A stretch of 64,000 nucleotides of DNA from assembly GCF_018739885.1 (NCBI RefSeq), contig NZ_JADOES010000023.1, positions 1-64,000 on the forward strand. Reading direction: 5' to 3'. Every line of letters starts with the position of its first letter. The first letter of the stretch is position 1. Shown one piece after another: positions 52,225 through 61,112 of this stretch. Made by a program: the position numbers and the translations under genes. Origin of the DNA: Leptothoe spongobia TAU-MAC 1115. Its GTDB lineage: Bacteria; Cyanobacteriota; Cyanobacteriia; Phormidesmidales; Phormidesmidaceae. The notes below the pieces were generated by a model. That model saw only the letters and a list, made by a program, of their open reading frames with translations, was not told the origin of the DNA and did not search any database.

Positions 52225-52971
52225 CTATGTAGGTTGAAAGACAGAATCTGGCGGTTGACCGTCACCGGTTTCACCAACCTGACCAGTTGCTAATGGCTCA
52301 GCTGGCCAGGCAGTTTGCCAATTAAAAAATCCCTTCAAAACGTCAACATCCCTGAAGACCGTTAGCTCATAAGTCGCGTTGACAATAATCTGAGCCGTAT
52401 AAAACTGAAACCCTGGCTGCCCTTGACCACCTTGATATTCAACAGTGCCGTCTGCTGCATCAATGGCGCGAATATCATGGAACCCATAGTCTCTCAATTG
52501 CGGTAGCACATGCCGAACTGAGTCGATCAGGTACATCCGGTACCAGGTAAACAGATCATCCCGTAGACGCTCATTCGTCGTGCAGATAGACACTTCAATG
52601 GTGTCCTTGACCACCTCAGAAGACGAGACCCGAACTGCTTCAGTATCATCATCCAGCGTTACTAGCGCTTCGTCGTAATCCAGACCAATGCCAGATGGTT
52701 GTGGCGCACACCCTGTTCTCTGTAGGGCAATCCGTGGACAGTCATCTTTAGATGTTGGAAAGGCACTGGTTACCGTCAACCGTCGAAACTGCGCAATCCG
52801 TTGATGAACACTCTCACCAGACGTTTCAATCGATGCGATCGCACCTGCATTAAATTCTCGCGCAAACTCATCGGTAACTTGTCGGAGAACCGCTTTCCCA
52901 TCAAATGGATAGGTGAACCGTTCTCCAAAGACGGGAGACGGTTGACCAGCGAGAGCGGGATAGGTAGTCAT
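52225..52971 (-). CDS. Tail terminator/connector protein
   Basis: A protein of 248 residues placed directly upstream of the sheath. It contains GLDYDEALVTLDDDTEAVRVSSSEVVKDTIEVSICTTNERLRDDLFTWYRMYLIDSVRHVLPQLRDYGFHDI, and YTAQIIVNATYELTVFRDVD. The alpha-beta pattern (strand-helix-strand) and place before the sheath fit a tail terminator. It shares one base with the neck gene. Confidence 0.6.
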   Translation of the reverse strand: MTTYPALAGQPSPVFGERFTYPFDGKAVLRQVTDEFAREFNAGAIASIETSGESVHQRIAQFRRLTVTSAFPTSKDDCPRIALQRTGCAPQPSGIGLDYDEALVTLDDDTEAVRVSSSEVVKDTIEVSICTTNERLRDDLFTWYRMYLIDSVRHVLPQLRDYGFHDIRAIDAADGTVEYQGGQGQPGFQFYTAQIIVNATYELTVFRDVDVLKGFFNWQTAWPAEPLATGQVGETGDGQPPDSVFQPT

Positions 52972-53567
52972 CAGAACCCTTGCTGCTCGATAAAGCTATC
53001 GACCCGTTGTTGAGCCATTTCTGTTATGTCCGGCTGAGCGGCTTTCTGAGCGGCTTGCATCCAGTATTTACCTTCCATGGGAGGTATGCGAGAGACAAAA
53101 GCATACCCTCCAGACACACCACGAAAACCACCCGTACCACTATTGAGCTGATGCGCACCGCCAGGAATAGTAAGCTTTGCTTGCCCGGTATTGCCTGCCT
53201 TGGCAGAGGGTGTATATCTAGGTACGATTTCCCCTCGCCCATATTCAAGGATGGCTCCATAGTCATACTCTTCTGGGTTATCAGCGTATCGGGTCTTGGC
53301 GCTAGAAAATATCCGAGCCCGGAAGGGAGACCCGTACGGATGCTGATACTGAATTGACGCCGCAAGCTGGCCAGATCGCTTATTGATAGTATGCGTGCCA
53401 GTCTCACTCTCAAATGGAACGCCCGAAACGTTCTGTTTGGCATATTGCGCTGTGATGTCTGCGGCATCTCTAACAATTTCACGAAGAACACCCGGAAGCC
53501 CTTCTTTTAAGCTCTGGAAGAGATCAAGTGCTTCTTGCTTTGGCCTAATCTGAACTCTGTACGCCAC
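52971..53567 (-). CDS. Neck protein, HK97 gp10-like
   Basis: A protein of 198 residues. LPGVLREIVRDAADITAQYAKQNV, RSGQLAASIQYQHPYGSPFRARIFSS, YDYGAILEYGRG and PPMEGKYWMQAAQKAAQPDI are the gp10-like landmarks, including the ILEYG and final helix. These proteins close the head-tail joint. It overlaps the upstream 76-aa gene by 23 bp and touches the terminator-type gene downstream. Confidence 0.8.
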   Translation of the reverse strand: MAYRVQIRPKQEALDLFQSLKEGLPGVLREIVRDAADITAQYAKQNVSGVPFESETGTHTINKRSGQLAASIQYQHPYGSPFRARIFSSAKTRYADNPEEYDYGAILEYGRGEIVPRYTPSAKAGNTGQAKLTIPGGAHQLNSGTGGFRGVSGGYAFVSRIPPMEGKYWMQAAQKAAQPDITEMAQQRVDSFIEQQGF

Positions 53568-53775
53568 GCTTCTTGCTACGAGTAGTTTTCTTAGGAGTTA
53601 CCGGTTTGTCGGCAACCTCTTCAATGGTGAACCGGTCTGCAAATGAAGCACTGAGCTTTGTTTGCAATAGTCTGACGGGAATTCCGTTTAGAGCTGTTCC
53701 GATTGACAGTCGACCCAAGCCAGGCAGGGTAACAGAATCTGCCTCACCTTTAGAATCAATAATCTTGATAGCCAT
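53545..53775 (-). CDS. Small head-tail joining region protein
   Basis: A protein of 76 residues, starting MAIKIIDSKGEADSVTLPGLGRLSIGTALNGIPVRLL and ending in a basic tail (KKTTRSKKRG). It overlaps both neighbours (23 and 20 bp), consistent with coupling. Probably a small neck or assembly protein; no family recognised. Confidence 0.6.
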   Translation of the reverse strand: MAIKIIDSKGEADSVTLPGLGRLSIGTALNGIPVRLLQTKLSASFADRFTIEEVADKPVTPKKTTRSKKRGVQSSD

Positions 53776-54268
53776 GATCTTCGACGGGGATACGTTGGGA
53801 AGCTAAATCGACCTGCCACATTGCTACCACTTCACCAGAGTGACAGGGAGTAGCAGGCCCCATTGCGTAGTGAGTGTGGCCACGAATAATGAATTTATCT
53901 TGGAGCTTGGGAAGAGAGTCGTGAAGCTTAAATATCTCACCAGGGTGATCAGGTAAATAAAGGCGATTTTCAGCCTGATATCGAATGCCCGCAATCGCCT
54001 GCCAGGGATTAAACTTGGCTTCGCAAATAACACCCCTGAGCGGGCTGTGCTCCGAAATCTCATACCTCACTCCAGTCTGAAATTCACCTGGATCATCCCC
54101 CAGATAATTGGGATATTGCCCCTCTTCGAAATTTTCCGAATCAACATGACAGGCAACCCAATGCTCAACATCTACCGCAAGTAGGGGGTTGAGCAGCTGT
54201 GCCCGAATCGCTTCGACGATTAACTCTTGTTGACTCGGAAAACCAAGATTCATCGAGGGCGCGTACAT
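53756..54268 (-). CDS. Head-tail joining region protein
   Basis: A protein of about 170 residues. Its first codons (MYAPS) lie inside a hairpin repeat; the internal ATG at 54253 (MNLGFPSQQELIVEAIRAQLL) may be the original start. VDVEHWVACHVDSENFEEGQYPNYLGDDPGE and IIRGHTHYAMGPAT are visible. It sits where head-closure proteins occur, but no family is recognised. Confidence 0.55.
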   Translation of the reverse strand: MYAPSMNLGFPSQQELIVEAIRAQLLNPLLAVDVEHWVACHVDSENFEEGQYPNYLGDDPGEFQTGVRYEISEHSPLRGVICEAKFNPWQAIAGIRYQAENRLYLPDHPGEIFKLHDSLPKLQDKFIIRGHTHYAMGPATPCHSGEVVAMWQVDLASQRIPVEDHGYQDY

Positions 54269-54288
54269 CTCAAGAAAGTACGCGCCCT
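54256..54288. repeat. Hairpin repeat with 11-bp perfect arms
   Basis: AGGGCGCGTAC, 11-nt spacer ATCTCAAGAAA, GTACGCGCCCT. It overlaps the assigned start of the gene at 54268 and the stop of the one at 54287, filling the intergenic gap. Confidence 0.8.
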
Positions 54289-55042
54289 ACACTAATCCTT
54301 CTACTTCGACGTAGGCCTCAACCATGCCTGCGGTAAAGGCAGTGCCCTGGGTGCTGTTGTAGAACAACTCGACACTGTTGCTATCTGGGCTTACTTCAGT
54401 GGCTCCTGGGCTTGCGATCGCAAGGCCGGTAGCCGAATCTAGGGCAGCTTGGTTATGGGTAACGAGAGTGGTGGAGCCATGCTTGATCACTACATCGTCA
54501 CCACCGGCAGTAGTCGCCGCAACTTCAGCGGTTTTGGTGTGGGCATGAGCAACTCGGAACCCGGCATAGCCTTCTAAGGTGACGGTACCCAGACTAACGT
54601 CTGCTCCCGCTGTTACCTTGGGCAGGTTCAGTAGCGCCCGGACGACGACTTTACCCGGAGCCGGATAAAACGTTTGGACGACTGAGACAATGCTGTCGGC
54701 ATCTGTGACTACGGTACCGATCAAGATATCGGATGGATCGGCATCCGCCGCCGCCAGGTAACGCATCTGCTTGGAGCCATAGTAAAGTCCCCGAGTAGCG
54801 CTCGCTGGAGCAGTCGAAATCAATCGCGCACCGAATGGGCCAATGACCTTGTCACCAGAATTGATATATCCATCGGTCAGGGTAGGCAGTAACCCCGTAG
54901 TAGCAGGAATGCCCAGCTTCAGACCATTACCAATACGGCCACCTGGAAACATCCGTTGAGCCAACGCCCGTAGACTATGGTCCCAAGACTGTTCTGACTG
55001 GTGGATTGGTGGAAAAGGATGGATTTGCGGATTTAAAGCCAT
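54287..55042 (-). CDS. Head accessory/decoration-type protein
   Basis: A protein of 251 residues. The C-terminus is beta-rich, with VSLGTVTLEGYAGFRVAHAHTKT, VVIKHGSTTLVTHNQAAL and AFTAGMVEAYVEVEGLV. The middle reads GDKVIGPFGARLISTAPASA. It may decorate the capsid or form trimer contacts. Spaced 3 bp from the connector gene, in a late cluster right after the capsid. Confidence 0.5.
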   Translation of the reverse strand: MALNPQIHPFPPIHQSEQSWDHSLRALAQRMFPGGRIGNGLKLGIPATTGLLPTLTDGYINSGDKVIGPFGARLISTAPASATRGLYYGSKQMRYLAAADADPSDILIGTVVTDADSIVSVVQTFYPAPGKVVVRALLNLPKVTAGADVSLGTVTLEGYAGFRVAHAHTKTAEVAATTAGGDDVVIKHGSTTLVTHNQAALDSATGLAIASPGATEVSPDSNSVELFYNSTQGTAFTAGMVEAYVEVEGLV

Positions 55043-55045
55043 AGC

Positions 55046-56383
55046 CTAAAACTCCTCTATGTAGATAGATTGATGTGCTGCGATCGCAGCGTCCGCGCCA
55101 GCTTGCCAGGAAGGAAACCAACGTGACGTCATATCGCCAAAATTCAAATTGGTACAGCCAATGGAGATAGCACTCATGCCCTGGGTAAGTGCCTGCTGCC
55201 AGAAGATCGCCTGCCGAATTGCTGCCAGGTTGGCGCAGCCCTCGTCAATATCGACTGGTGTTTTTTCGTAGCCACCGGTATAGGTCAGCTCCAGGTTCCA
55301 TTCACCTTGAGGCATCCGTCCAAGAGCGCCAATGCCATCATCCAGGCCCAGCCGAAACCCATGGTCAAACCAGTCCCAGAAGGCTTCAGCGACCGTTATC
55401 ATCCCGGTCTTTGGCTCTAAATGAATCCGTTGATGAACAGAGGCTGGCCCACCAGCGTTCTGCACCAGATCCTCTTGGGTGTATCGCCTCACCAACGTAT
55501 AGGACCGTGAATAGGTATCTAGCCGAAATCGGTTGTCGGCAGTGATCGGGCTAACCTTTGGAATCAATTGGTGCTGCCGGTATCGACCCCGATACGGATC
55601 CCTCACCATCAACCGCTGATTAAAGAACCGTCCTGTCTTTCGATCTATCTCTGCAGTCGCTTCCTTCAAACAGCGCCACACATAGATGCTGAATGCCGTC
55701 TCGACAAACGTATCAAACGCCCCTAACTCCTCAGGACCGTTATAAAACACCTCATACGACCCGGAACTCTCTGCGATCGCATGACCACGATGAGTCGTTG
55801 CCAGATCGGCATAGTCGACTTTGAGCGAATGCCGGTCATTCACCCACAGGCCGAAGATTGGCTGATGGGTACTGAACGTCCTTGTCCAATAGCCTTGCTC
55901 ATTTTGGGTCCACCCATTGGAGATATCAACACTAATCCGTGTTGATGCCCCTGGTATCTGGCCAATCACCTCAAGTACTTGTCGTGGTGAGCCGTACTGC
56001 CCCACCCCGTTTACTATCTGGCTGCCTGACTCAGGAAGAGACAATCTAAGCTGCTGGCTTAACCGCAGCTGACCATATGCTGAGATATCGAGCCAATATG
56101 GCTCAGCCTGACTCAGACCCAGCCACATATCATTAGGCAATGAAACCTGAACTAAGCCACGTTCAGGCACTGTAATGACAGCGGGGAAGTCCGCATCCGC
56201 TTCAGTCCATGCCTGGATTGTTGTAGTCGCAGACCGAACTGTAAGGGTGAGATTTCTGGCCAAGGTCGCCACTAAACTTACTTCAGATCCGGGAGAGTGG
56301 CTGGTATCTTGCCAGAGCTGATAATCCACTGGATAACCAGCCCACCAATTGACTTGAGTCCAACCGCCAAACTCGATGCCCAT
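55046..56383 (-). CDS. Head-tail connector/adaptor-like protein
   Basis: A protein of 445 residues. The C-terminal half includes VETAFSIYVWRCLKEATAEIDRKTGRFFNQRLMVRDPYRGRYRQHQL and CANLAAIRQAIFWQQALTQGMSAISIGCTNLNFG, similar in style to phage head-completion adaptors with two helices around a beta insert. The N-terminal half is beta-rich. It lies 3 bp after the 175-aa head gene. The assignment is by position and pattern. Confidence 0.55.
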   Translation of the reverse strand: MGIEFGGWTQVNWWAGYPVDYQLWQDTSHSPGSEVSLVATLARNLTLTVRSATTTIQAWTEADADFPAVITVPERGLVQVSLPNDMWLGLSQAEPYWLDISAYGQLRLSQQLRLSLPESGSQIVNGVGQYGSPRQVLEVIGQIPGASTRISVDISNGWTQNEQGYWTRTFSTHQPIFGLWVNDRHSLKVDYADLATTHRGHAIAESSGSYEVFYNGPEELGAFDTFVETAFSIYVWRCLKEATAEIDRKTGRFFNQRLMVRDPYRGRYRQHQLIPKVSPITADNRFRLDTYSRSYTLVRRYTQEDLVQNAGGPASVHQRIHLEPKTGMITVAEAFWDWFDHGFRLGLDDGIGALGRMPQGEWNLELTYTGGYEKTPVDIDEGCANLAAIRQAIFWQQALTQGMSAISIGCTNLNFGDMTSRWFPSWQAGADAAIAAHQSIYIEEF

Positions 56384-56386
56384 CGT

Positions 56387-56914
56387 CTATGCAGCAGGTT
56401 GGATTTGTTCTAGAAGATCCTCAGCTTCGTCTTGCAGACCCTTCTGAATATCGTCATGGGCAATGACAGCTTGCAGGTATGCAATCCGTAGGTTTAGGGC
56501 AATATCGACATTGGTGGCTGTCGCGGTCAGAACTGGTGTTGCCTCAGCAATTGTTTTACCCAGCAACTTACCAACTTCAATGTCGATGAGATCTTTATCT
56601 TCGGCTGATAGTTCAGCTGGAGGCGTCTTCGCTGCAGCTGGTTCCGGTGCTGCTTCCTTGTTCTCGGCTGGTGCTGGCGTTAAGGCAGTCCAGACCAGGT
56701 TGTAATGCCTGGAAACGCGACCAGGGAAGAGATCAAATTCTCGTTCAATCGCTTCCTTGGTGGCATCAGTAACAAGGTATGTCTGATCGCGATGCCACGT
56801 TACTACACCACCAACCCCTTCTTGGGGTTTTGACTTACCAGGGAACCCCGGCAAGTCAGGCACCCTCATTTGAATGCCTGGATATTTGTTGCTGCTAATG
56901 GTTAGCTGATGCAT
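56387..56914 (-). CDS. Head-cluster hypothetical protein
   Basis: A protein of 175 residues. A short N-terminal beta region (MHQLTISSNKYPGIQMRVPDLPGFPG) is followed by an Ala/Pro/Glu-rich linker and two helices (LIDIEVGKLLGKTIAEATPVL and LRIAYLQAVIAHDDIQKGLQDEAEDLLEQI). It is 17 bp downstream of the major capsid gene, a spot for head accessory or head-tail proteins. No family recognised. Confidence 0.55.
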   Translation of the reverse strand: MHQLTISSNKYPGIQMRVPDLPGFPGKSKPQEGVGGVVTWHRDQTYLVTDATKEAIEREFDLFPGRVSRHYNLVWTALTPAPAENKEAAPEPAAAKTPPAELSAEDKDLIDIEVGKLLGKTIAEATPVLTATATNVDIALNLRIAYLQAVIAHDDIQKGLQDEAEDLLEQIQPAA

Positions 56915-56931
56915 TGTTTTGCCAGGGTGAA

Positions 56932-57897
56932 TTACAGGAAGGCAGGCGGATTTAAGATCTCACAAATCGCCTCTGCATATCGAACAGTGAACGCAATCCG
57001 CTCGCGTGCCCGAATCGCAACTTGGTCAGTCTGGCTCAAAATCTCGTTATAGGTATTAATCGAAAACTTCTGCCAGTCACCGATCGCAAAGCAGCTTTGA
57101 TGCATCACAAAGGCTTTTGAGGTTGACTCACCAGGCTGAGCATCCAGGAAGGTCGTTGCTACTACCGGAGCACCCCCAATACGACCAATCTCACCCGAGA
57201 AGATGCCAGCACCCGACCCAAAGGCATAAGCACTCATCGTCTGAAATGCCTTATTCCGGATCAGCGCTTGCTCCCAGCCAGTTCCTACCATCACAACCAG
57301 CTCACGCTTGTTACGACCGTAGATACCCAGGTTTGCGATCGCGCGAATGATGTTCGAAACCGGAGTCGTCCCTTCTGTATCGTCTAAGGTTGCGTCGTAG
57401 ACATGGGGAGTAGCCGCAGCTTGCTTGAGTAGACCGTCGAAGACGTTGCGGGGATCTCCATCATCGTGATGGATGTCGGTATCACCCAGAAGAAAGGCTA
57501 ACTCTTCTGCCTGGGCGAATTCCTTCGCCATCTCTTCTTTCAGGATGCCTTCAATATCCTTGATGGTAGAGTCTTCGAAGACCTCACTATCAATGGGCAA
57601 CCAAGCCATAATCTTCTCTGGCTCCAAGGGAACAGAGTCCATACGTGCCCGGAATTCAGGTGCAGGCTGACCGGCCTTTACCGAGTAAGCTCCCTGAGCA
57701 CGAACCAGCTTGGGTACCCGGATTTTTGGCTTAGTCATATTGACTAAGGTCTTAGCTTTATCAGCCACTTGCCGAACAAAGCACTTTTGACGAATGAGAG
57801 GAATCACCTCCGACGCAACAGTTTCCTGCAGCGTCACCTCAGTACCGCCCCCTGGTCCAATACCAAGGGACTTTAACAAAGCCCTGCGTGTAGTCAT
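56932..57897 (-). CDS. Major capsid protein (HK97 fold)
   Basis: A protein of 321 residues. VIPLIRQKCFVRQVADKAKTLVNMTKPKIRVPKLVRAQGAYSVKAGQPAPEFRARMDSVPLEPEKIMAWLPIDSEVFEDSTIKDIEGILKEEMAKEFAQAEELAFLLGD has the N-arm, E-loop and spine-helix pattern of HK97-type capsids, and the C-terminal TDQVAIRARERIAFTVRYAEAI matches the P-domain end. It lies right after scaffold and protease genes. It forms the icosahedral shell. Confidence 0.88.
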   Translation of the reverse strand: MTTRRALLKSLGIGPGGGTEVTLQETVASEVIPLIRQKCFVRQVADKAKTLVNMTKPKIRVPKLVRAQGAYSVKAGQPAPEFRARMDSVPLEPEKIMAWLPIDSEVFEDSTIKDIEGILKEEMAKEFAQAEELAFLLGDTDIHHDDGDPRNVFDGLLKQAAATPHVYDATLDDTEGTTPVSNIIRAIANLGIYGRNKRELVVMVGTGWEQALIRNKAFQTMSAYAFGSGAGIFSGEIGRIGGAPVVATTFLDAQPGESTSKAFVMHQSCFAIGDWQKFSINTYNEILSQTDQVAIRARERIAFTVRYAEAICEILNPPAFL

Positions 57898-57942
57898 AAT
57901 TTACCTATTAGAAAAGTAGAAAATCTGTGGCTTCAGCTGGCG

Positions 57943-58701
57943 TTAGTCGTCGTCGCTGAAGAGAGTAGAGCCCCCCTGCTGGGCGTTGTATTGAAGCTGG
58001 AGCACATCACCAAAGGTGACTTCTTCATCTAGATCGCTTTCTTCCCAGCCAAACTGCGCTGCAGACTTCATCAATGCATCGTCTGTCTGCAACGTTGTTG
58101 GCTCTCTACGTGCAGGCTGACGCTGGATGACTGGCTGTGCCTGCCGTAAATCACTGACATCAGGCAAAGTCGCTTCACTAGACTTCTGAAGATGCGTACT
58201 CAGTTCTGACCTGATGGCGGCTTTGATCAGGGATTCAAGAGGAATTTCCTCAGGTGCATCATCTGACACACCTGAGGAAGCAGTGGAAACCGGTTGTTGC
58301 TGGGGAGTCACTATCCCAAGAGATTTAGCGAGCTGATCTACCCGATCCACCGCAGCACCTTGGTACTCAACGCCCAACAATGCTTCTTCTAACTTGGTGA
58401 TTCTAGTTAAGAGCCCTGCACCGGCAGACTTCTGCAAGCCAGTATGTTCTTCCAGCTGGCTCACCCGATCATGCAGGTTGTCACCACCCGCAGCATCACC
58501 CATGGCCATCGGATCACCGGCAGTCGGATCTCCCATAGAAGGATCTGCCGTCATATCTGGCGTTTCCATCCCTGACGGATCGCCACCTGTGGGATCTGCC
58601 ATCGGGTCATCGCCACCAGCATCACCACCGGCCATACCTTGAATAAGCGTGGTCATTTGCTGCAGCAAGCCTAATAGCTGCTGCGCTGCATTTGGATCCA
58701 T
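57943..58701 (-). CDS. Capsid scaffolding-type protein
   Basis: A protein of 252 residues, Gly/Asp/Met/Pro-rich at the N-terminus (GGDAGGDDPMADPTGGDPSG), then a coiled-coil (DRVSQLEEHTGL, LLTRITKLEEALL) and a mixed tail ending in acidic FSDDD. The order protease, scaffold, capsid and its hydrophilic coiled composition support a scaffold role. It would guide shell assembly and be removed by the protease. Confidence 0.65.
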   Translation of the reverse strand: MDPNAAQQLLGLLQQMTTLIQGMAGGDAGGDDPMADPTGGDPSGMETPDMTADPSMGDPTAGDPMAMGDAAGGDNLHDRVSQLEEHTGLQKSAGAGLLTRITKLEEALLGVEYQGAAVDRVDQLAKSLGIVTPQQQPVSTASSGVSDDAPEEIPLESLIKAAIRSELSTHLQKSSEATLPDVSDLRQAQPVIQRQPARREPTTLQTDDALMKSAAQFGWEESDLDEEVTFGDVLQLQYNAQQGGSTLFSDDD

Positions 58702-58716
58702 TGTTAAAAGTCCTAT

Positions 58717-59970
58717 TTAGTTATAAACAACGTATTGCTGCGGAAATAACACCGTCTGAGAAACAGGACGTGGAGAGCCGCTAGGTCTGACCGGTGTTCC
58801 CATCAGGTCTTTCGGGAACTTCTCTTCAAAGTCTTCTAGACTTTTCATCAATGCAGGCCCCATCTCCGCAATGGTCCCACTGGCCTGATATCCATCCATA
58901 TGGGGCAACATGCCTGCAAACTTGCAGAATTCACCCAGAAATCTCATCAGGTTGACGATCGCACCAGGGGGAGATTCCATCGATCCTGCCAACCCATAGC
59001 AGCAATCAGTCAGAAACTGGAGATGATCAGGGGCTGACATTGCCTTGATGTCACTGATGGCAGCACTTTTAGCAAGTTCTTTCGTCATCTGGCCAATGGT
59101 CAGACCAAATACATCTGTAGCGATTTGCTTATGGCCAGCACCGGATTGTTGACCAGCGCGATCGCATTTCTTAGTAGGAGCCCCAATACCCGTCTTGGTT
59201 GGAACAGCCTGCAGTTTGATTTTGCGAGATCCCTTAGGTCGTAGGCTGGTTTCACCAATGCCATGACTTAGTCCAGTACGTGTTTCACCAAAAGACCCGC
59301 TCGTAAACTGCTTGGGCGCACTACTGTTTAGAGTCTTTTGCAGCCAGGCATCAACGCCTGCTGATTTTGCCAGCGCCATTATGTAAGCTCCATTGTCTTC
59401 AGTTTCTCCCTGCACTAATCGAAACGCTGGGTTATCGGTCACACTCAGCTCATCCAGACGAATATCTGTGATCAGATTGCAAGGCATTCCCCTGGCATCC
59501 GACCCCCGACGAACACCAAGGATCTGCCCCCCAACGCTGACCCCGAGATGTACTAACCCTTCTTTGAGCATCTTCCAAACCACACCAGCGATAGGATTCG
59601 CTTTCGATAGCATCCCTTGCCACTGCGTGACACCGGCCTCATCCACCCAAATCTTGGTGACCCGACCCAACGGCAGTGAAATAGAAGCAATCATCTCCAT
59701 TTGCTCATCTGGAGATAACCGCAGCGCTGCGATCGCATCCTTTAAGAAGCGACTCCATAGGTTGTGGTTGAGCCGGATAGGTCCACCTTGAATACCGTCA
59801 GGACCGCGATCGGCCATAAATGCAGGAATTGCCCGTCTGATGGCATCGGGTTCTAGGGCATCCCCGTCTAAATCTTTTAGAAACGCAGAAGCAACGCCCC
59901 CTACTTTCAAGTCTGATCCAGCAGACTTAGCGAGCGTTGCTCCAAATGAGAAATATTTATTTGTGGCCAT
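58717..59970 (-). CDS. Prohead serine protease-like protein (XkdF/HK97 type)
   Basis: A protein of 417 residues. The N-terminal 200 residues have the prohead protease pattern: VGGVASAFLKDLDGDALEPDAIRRAI, GPIRLNHNLWS (putative His), LGVSVGGQILGVRRG (putative Ser) and LDELSVTDNPAF. The C-terminal half is a long Lys-rich and helical extension (about 215-417) with unknown function. Expected to mature the capsid and clear scaffold. It is the third gene of the late operon. Confidence 0.75.
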   Translation of the reverse strand: MATNKYFSFGATLAKSAGSDLKVGGVASAFLKDLDGDALEPDAIRRAIPAFMADRGPDGIQGGPIRLNHNLWSRFLKDAIAALRLSPDEQMEMIASISLPLGRVTKIWVDEAGVTQWQGMLSKANPIAGVVWKMLKEGLVHLGVSVGGQILGVRRGSDARGMPCNLITDIRLDELSVTDNPAFRLVQGETEDNGAYIMALAKSAGVDAWLQKTLNSSAPKQFTSGSFGETRTGLSHGIGETSLRPKGSRKIKLQAVPTKTGIGAPTKKCDRAGQQSGAGHKQIATDVFGLTIGQMTKELAKSAAISDIKAMSAPDHLQFLTDCCYGLAGSMESPPGAIVNLMRFLGEFCKFAGMLPHMDGYQASGTIAEMGPALMKSLEDFEEKFPKDLMGTPVRPSGSPRPVSQTVLFPQQYVVYN

Positions 59971-60033
59971 GGTTACACACAGTTTAGAAGCTATGCGTTT
60001 TTATGGCAATAAATTGATAACTAAAGATGTCAG

Positions 60034-60438
60034 TTAATCTAAAACTCCTGTCAACGGAATCTGCCCATCCTTTTCCTGCCTCAGTCTTGCATTTCTAGCT
60101 CGACTCTTCCTGTGATGCTCTTGGTCGTATCTTAGATGGCAGACAGAACAAAGTGCTTTCAGATTACTGAGTTCACAATTAGCGGGATTATGGTCAAGAT
60201 GAGCAACAGTCAGCGTAAAACGCTGAGGCTTATCAAACAAATCAGCCAACGCTGTTTGGTTAACCCAATCCAAAAACTGATTATTTTTACCCTCTATCCT
60301 CTGCGCAAGATCAAGTACTGACTCTCCTTTTTTGCGACAAATACGATCGCATTCCTCACACGTCCAATTAGCCTTATCTTTTACACCAGCAGCAATTTGC
60401 TCCCAATTCTCAGGATATAGCTCACGCTTCATCGGCAT
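60034..60438 (-). CDS. HNH endonuclease
   Basis: A protein of 134 residues. Two Cys pairs, CEEC (about 26) and CSVC (about 97), with the HNH core VAHLDHNPANCELSNLKALCSVCHLRYDQEHH. HNH nucleases near terminase genes cooperate with packaging in many phages; here they stand at the head of the late operon although no terminase is seen. Possibly a free-standing homing-type nuclease. Confidence 0.88.
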   Translation of the reverse strand: MPMKRELYPENWEQIAAGVKDKANWTCEECDRICRKKGESVLDLAQRIEGKNNQFLDWVNQTALADLFDKPQRFTLTVAHLDHNPANCELSNLKALCSVCHLRYDQEHHRKSRARNARLRQEKDGQIPLTGVLD

Positions 60439-60448
60439 AGAGAATTCC

Positions 60449-61021
60449 TCAATTCCTAATCACCCGTCCGTTTTCGTCGAACTGCATCACTTCTAAATGC
60501 TGCTTTGCTCGCTTATAAGCAGTACGCAGAGCAGTGACATCTCCTGGCCAGGGCAAGCCTCTAACCATTTCATCACCCTGAAACAACGTGACCAGTACAA
60601 CCTTGTCATCGTCACCAGGTCGAACACGTATCGAAACTGGCTTAGCAAGCCGCTCTTGTGTTAGCACTGCGATCGCACATACCAAATTTTTGCCAGCTGC
60701 TGACTCCAAGCCAGCCTTGATCCGATAGGACGTAGGTCCAGCCAAAACCTCTATAAGTAATTGATTAGATTTTTTGCTTTTGTATTCAGTTTGCCGGACC
60801 CCTATCCTCCTGATGTATCCGGTCAGCATGGTGTTGAATTCAGGCTTAAGGCTATTGGCATATGTGTCCCAATAGCCCCAGCAATATTGCCTGCCATCCT
60901 CCGTTGTACCTCGTTCTATATCAAGCCGACGGAGTGAACCGCTAGATAAACCAAGACTGAACTGCTCAGCCACAACGCTCCTAACAGCTGCTTCTATTAG
61001 TGATTTAAGTTCTGCTGACAT
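60449..61021 (-). CDS. First gene of the late operon, unknown
   Basis: A protein of 190 residues. It starts MSAELKSLIEAAVRSVVAEQFSLGLSSGSLRRLDIERG and contains GLESAAGKNLVCAIAVLTQERLAKPVSIRVRPGDDDKVVLVTLFQGD, with a helical C-terminus (ALRTAYKRAKQHLEVMQFD). No domain recognised. It is divergent from the 90-aa gene across a perfect palindrome, so it should be the first late transcript's gene. Confidence 0.55.
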   Translation of the reverse strand: MSAELKSLIEAAVRSVVAEQFSLGLSSGSLRRLDIERGTTEDGRQYCWGYWDTYANSLKPEFNTMLTGYIRRIGVRQTEYKSKKSNQLLIEVLAGPTSYRIKAGLESAAGKNLVCAIAVLTQERLAKPVSIRVRPGDDDKVVLVTLFQGDEMVRGLPWPGDVTALRTAYKRAKQHLEVMQFDENGRVIRN

Positions 61022-61049
61022 TTTTTGAATAACACTTTATTGGCATTTA

Positions 61050-61071
61050 ATTGACAATCATGATTGTCAAT
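61050..61071. promoter_or_regulatory. 22-bp perfect palindrome, probable operator
   Basis: Half-site ATTGACAATCA and its complement form a perfect 22-bp palindrome between divergent genes (minus-strand late operon at 61021, plus-strand gene at 61113). The TTGACA could also serve as a -35 in both directions. Confidence 0.75.
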
Positions 61072-61112
61072 GACATCCTAGACACAGAAACCACTGTTGT
61101 CAACCCACCGGA

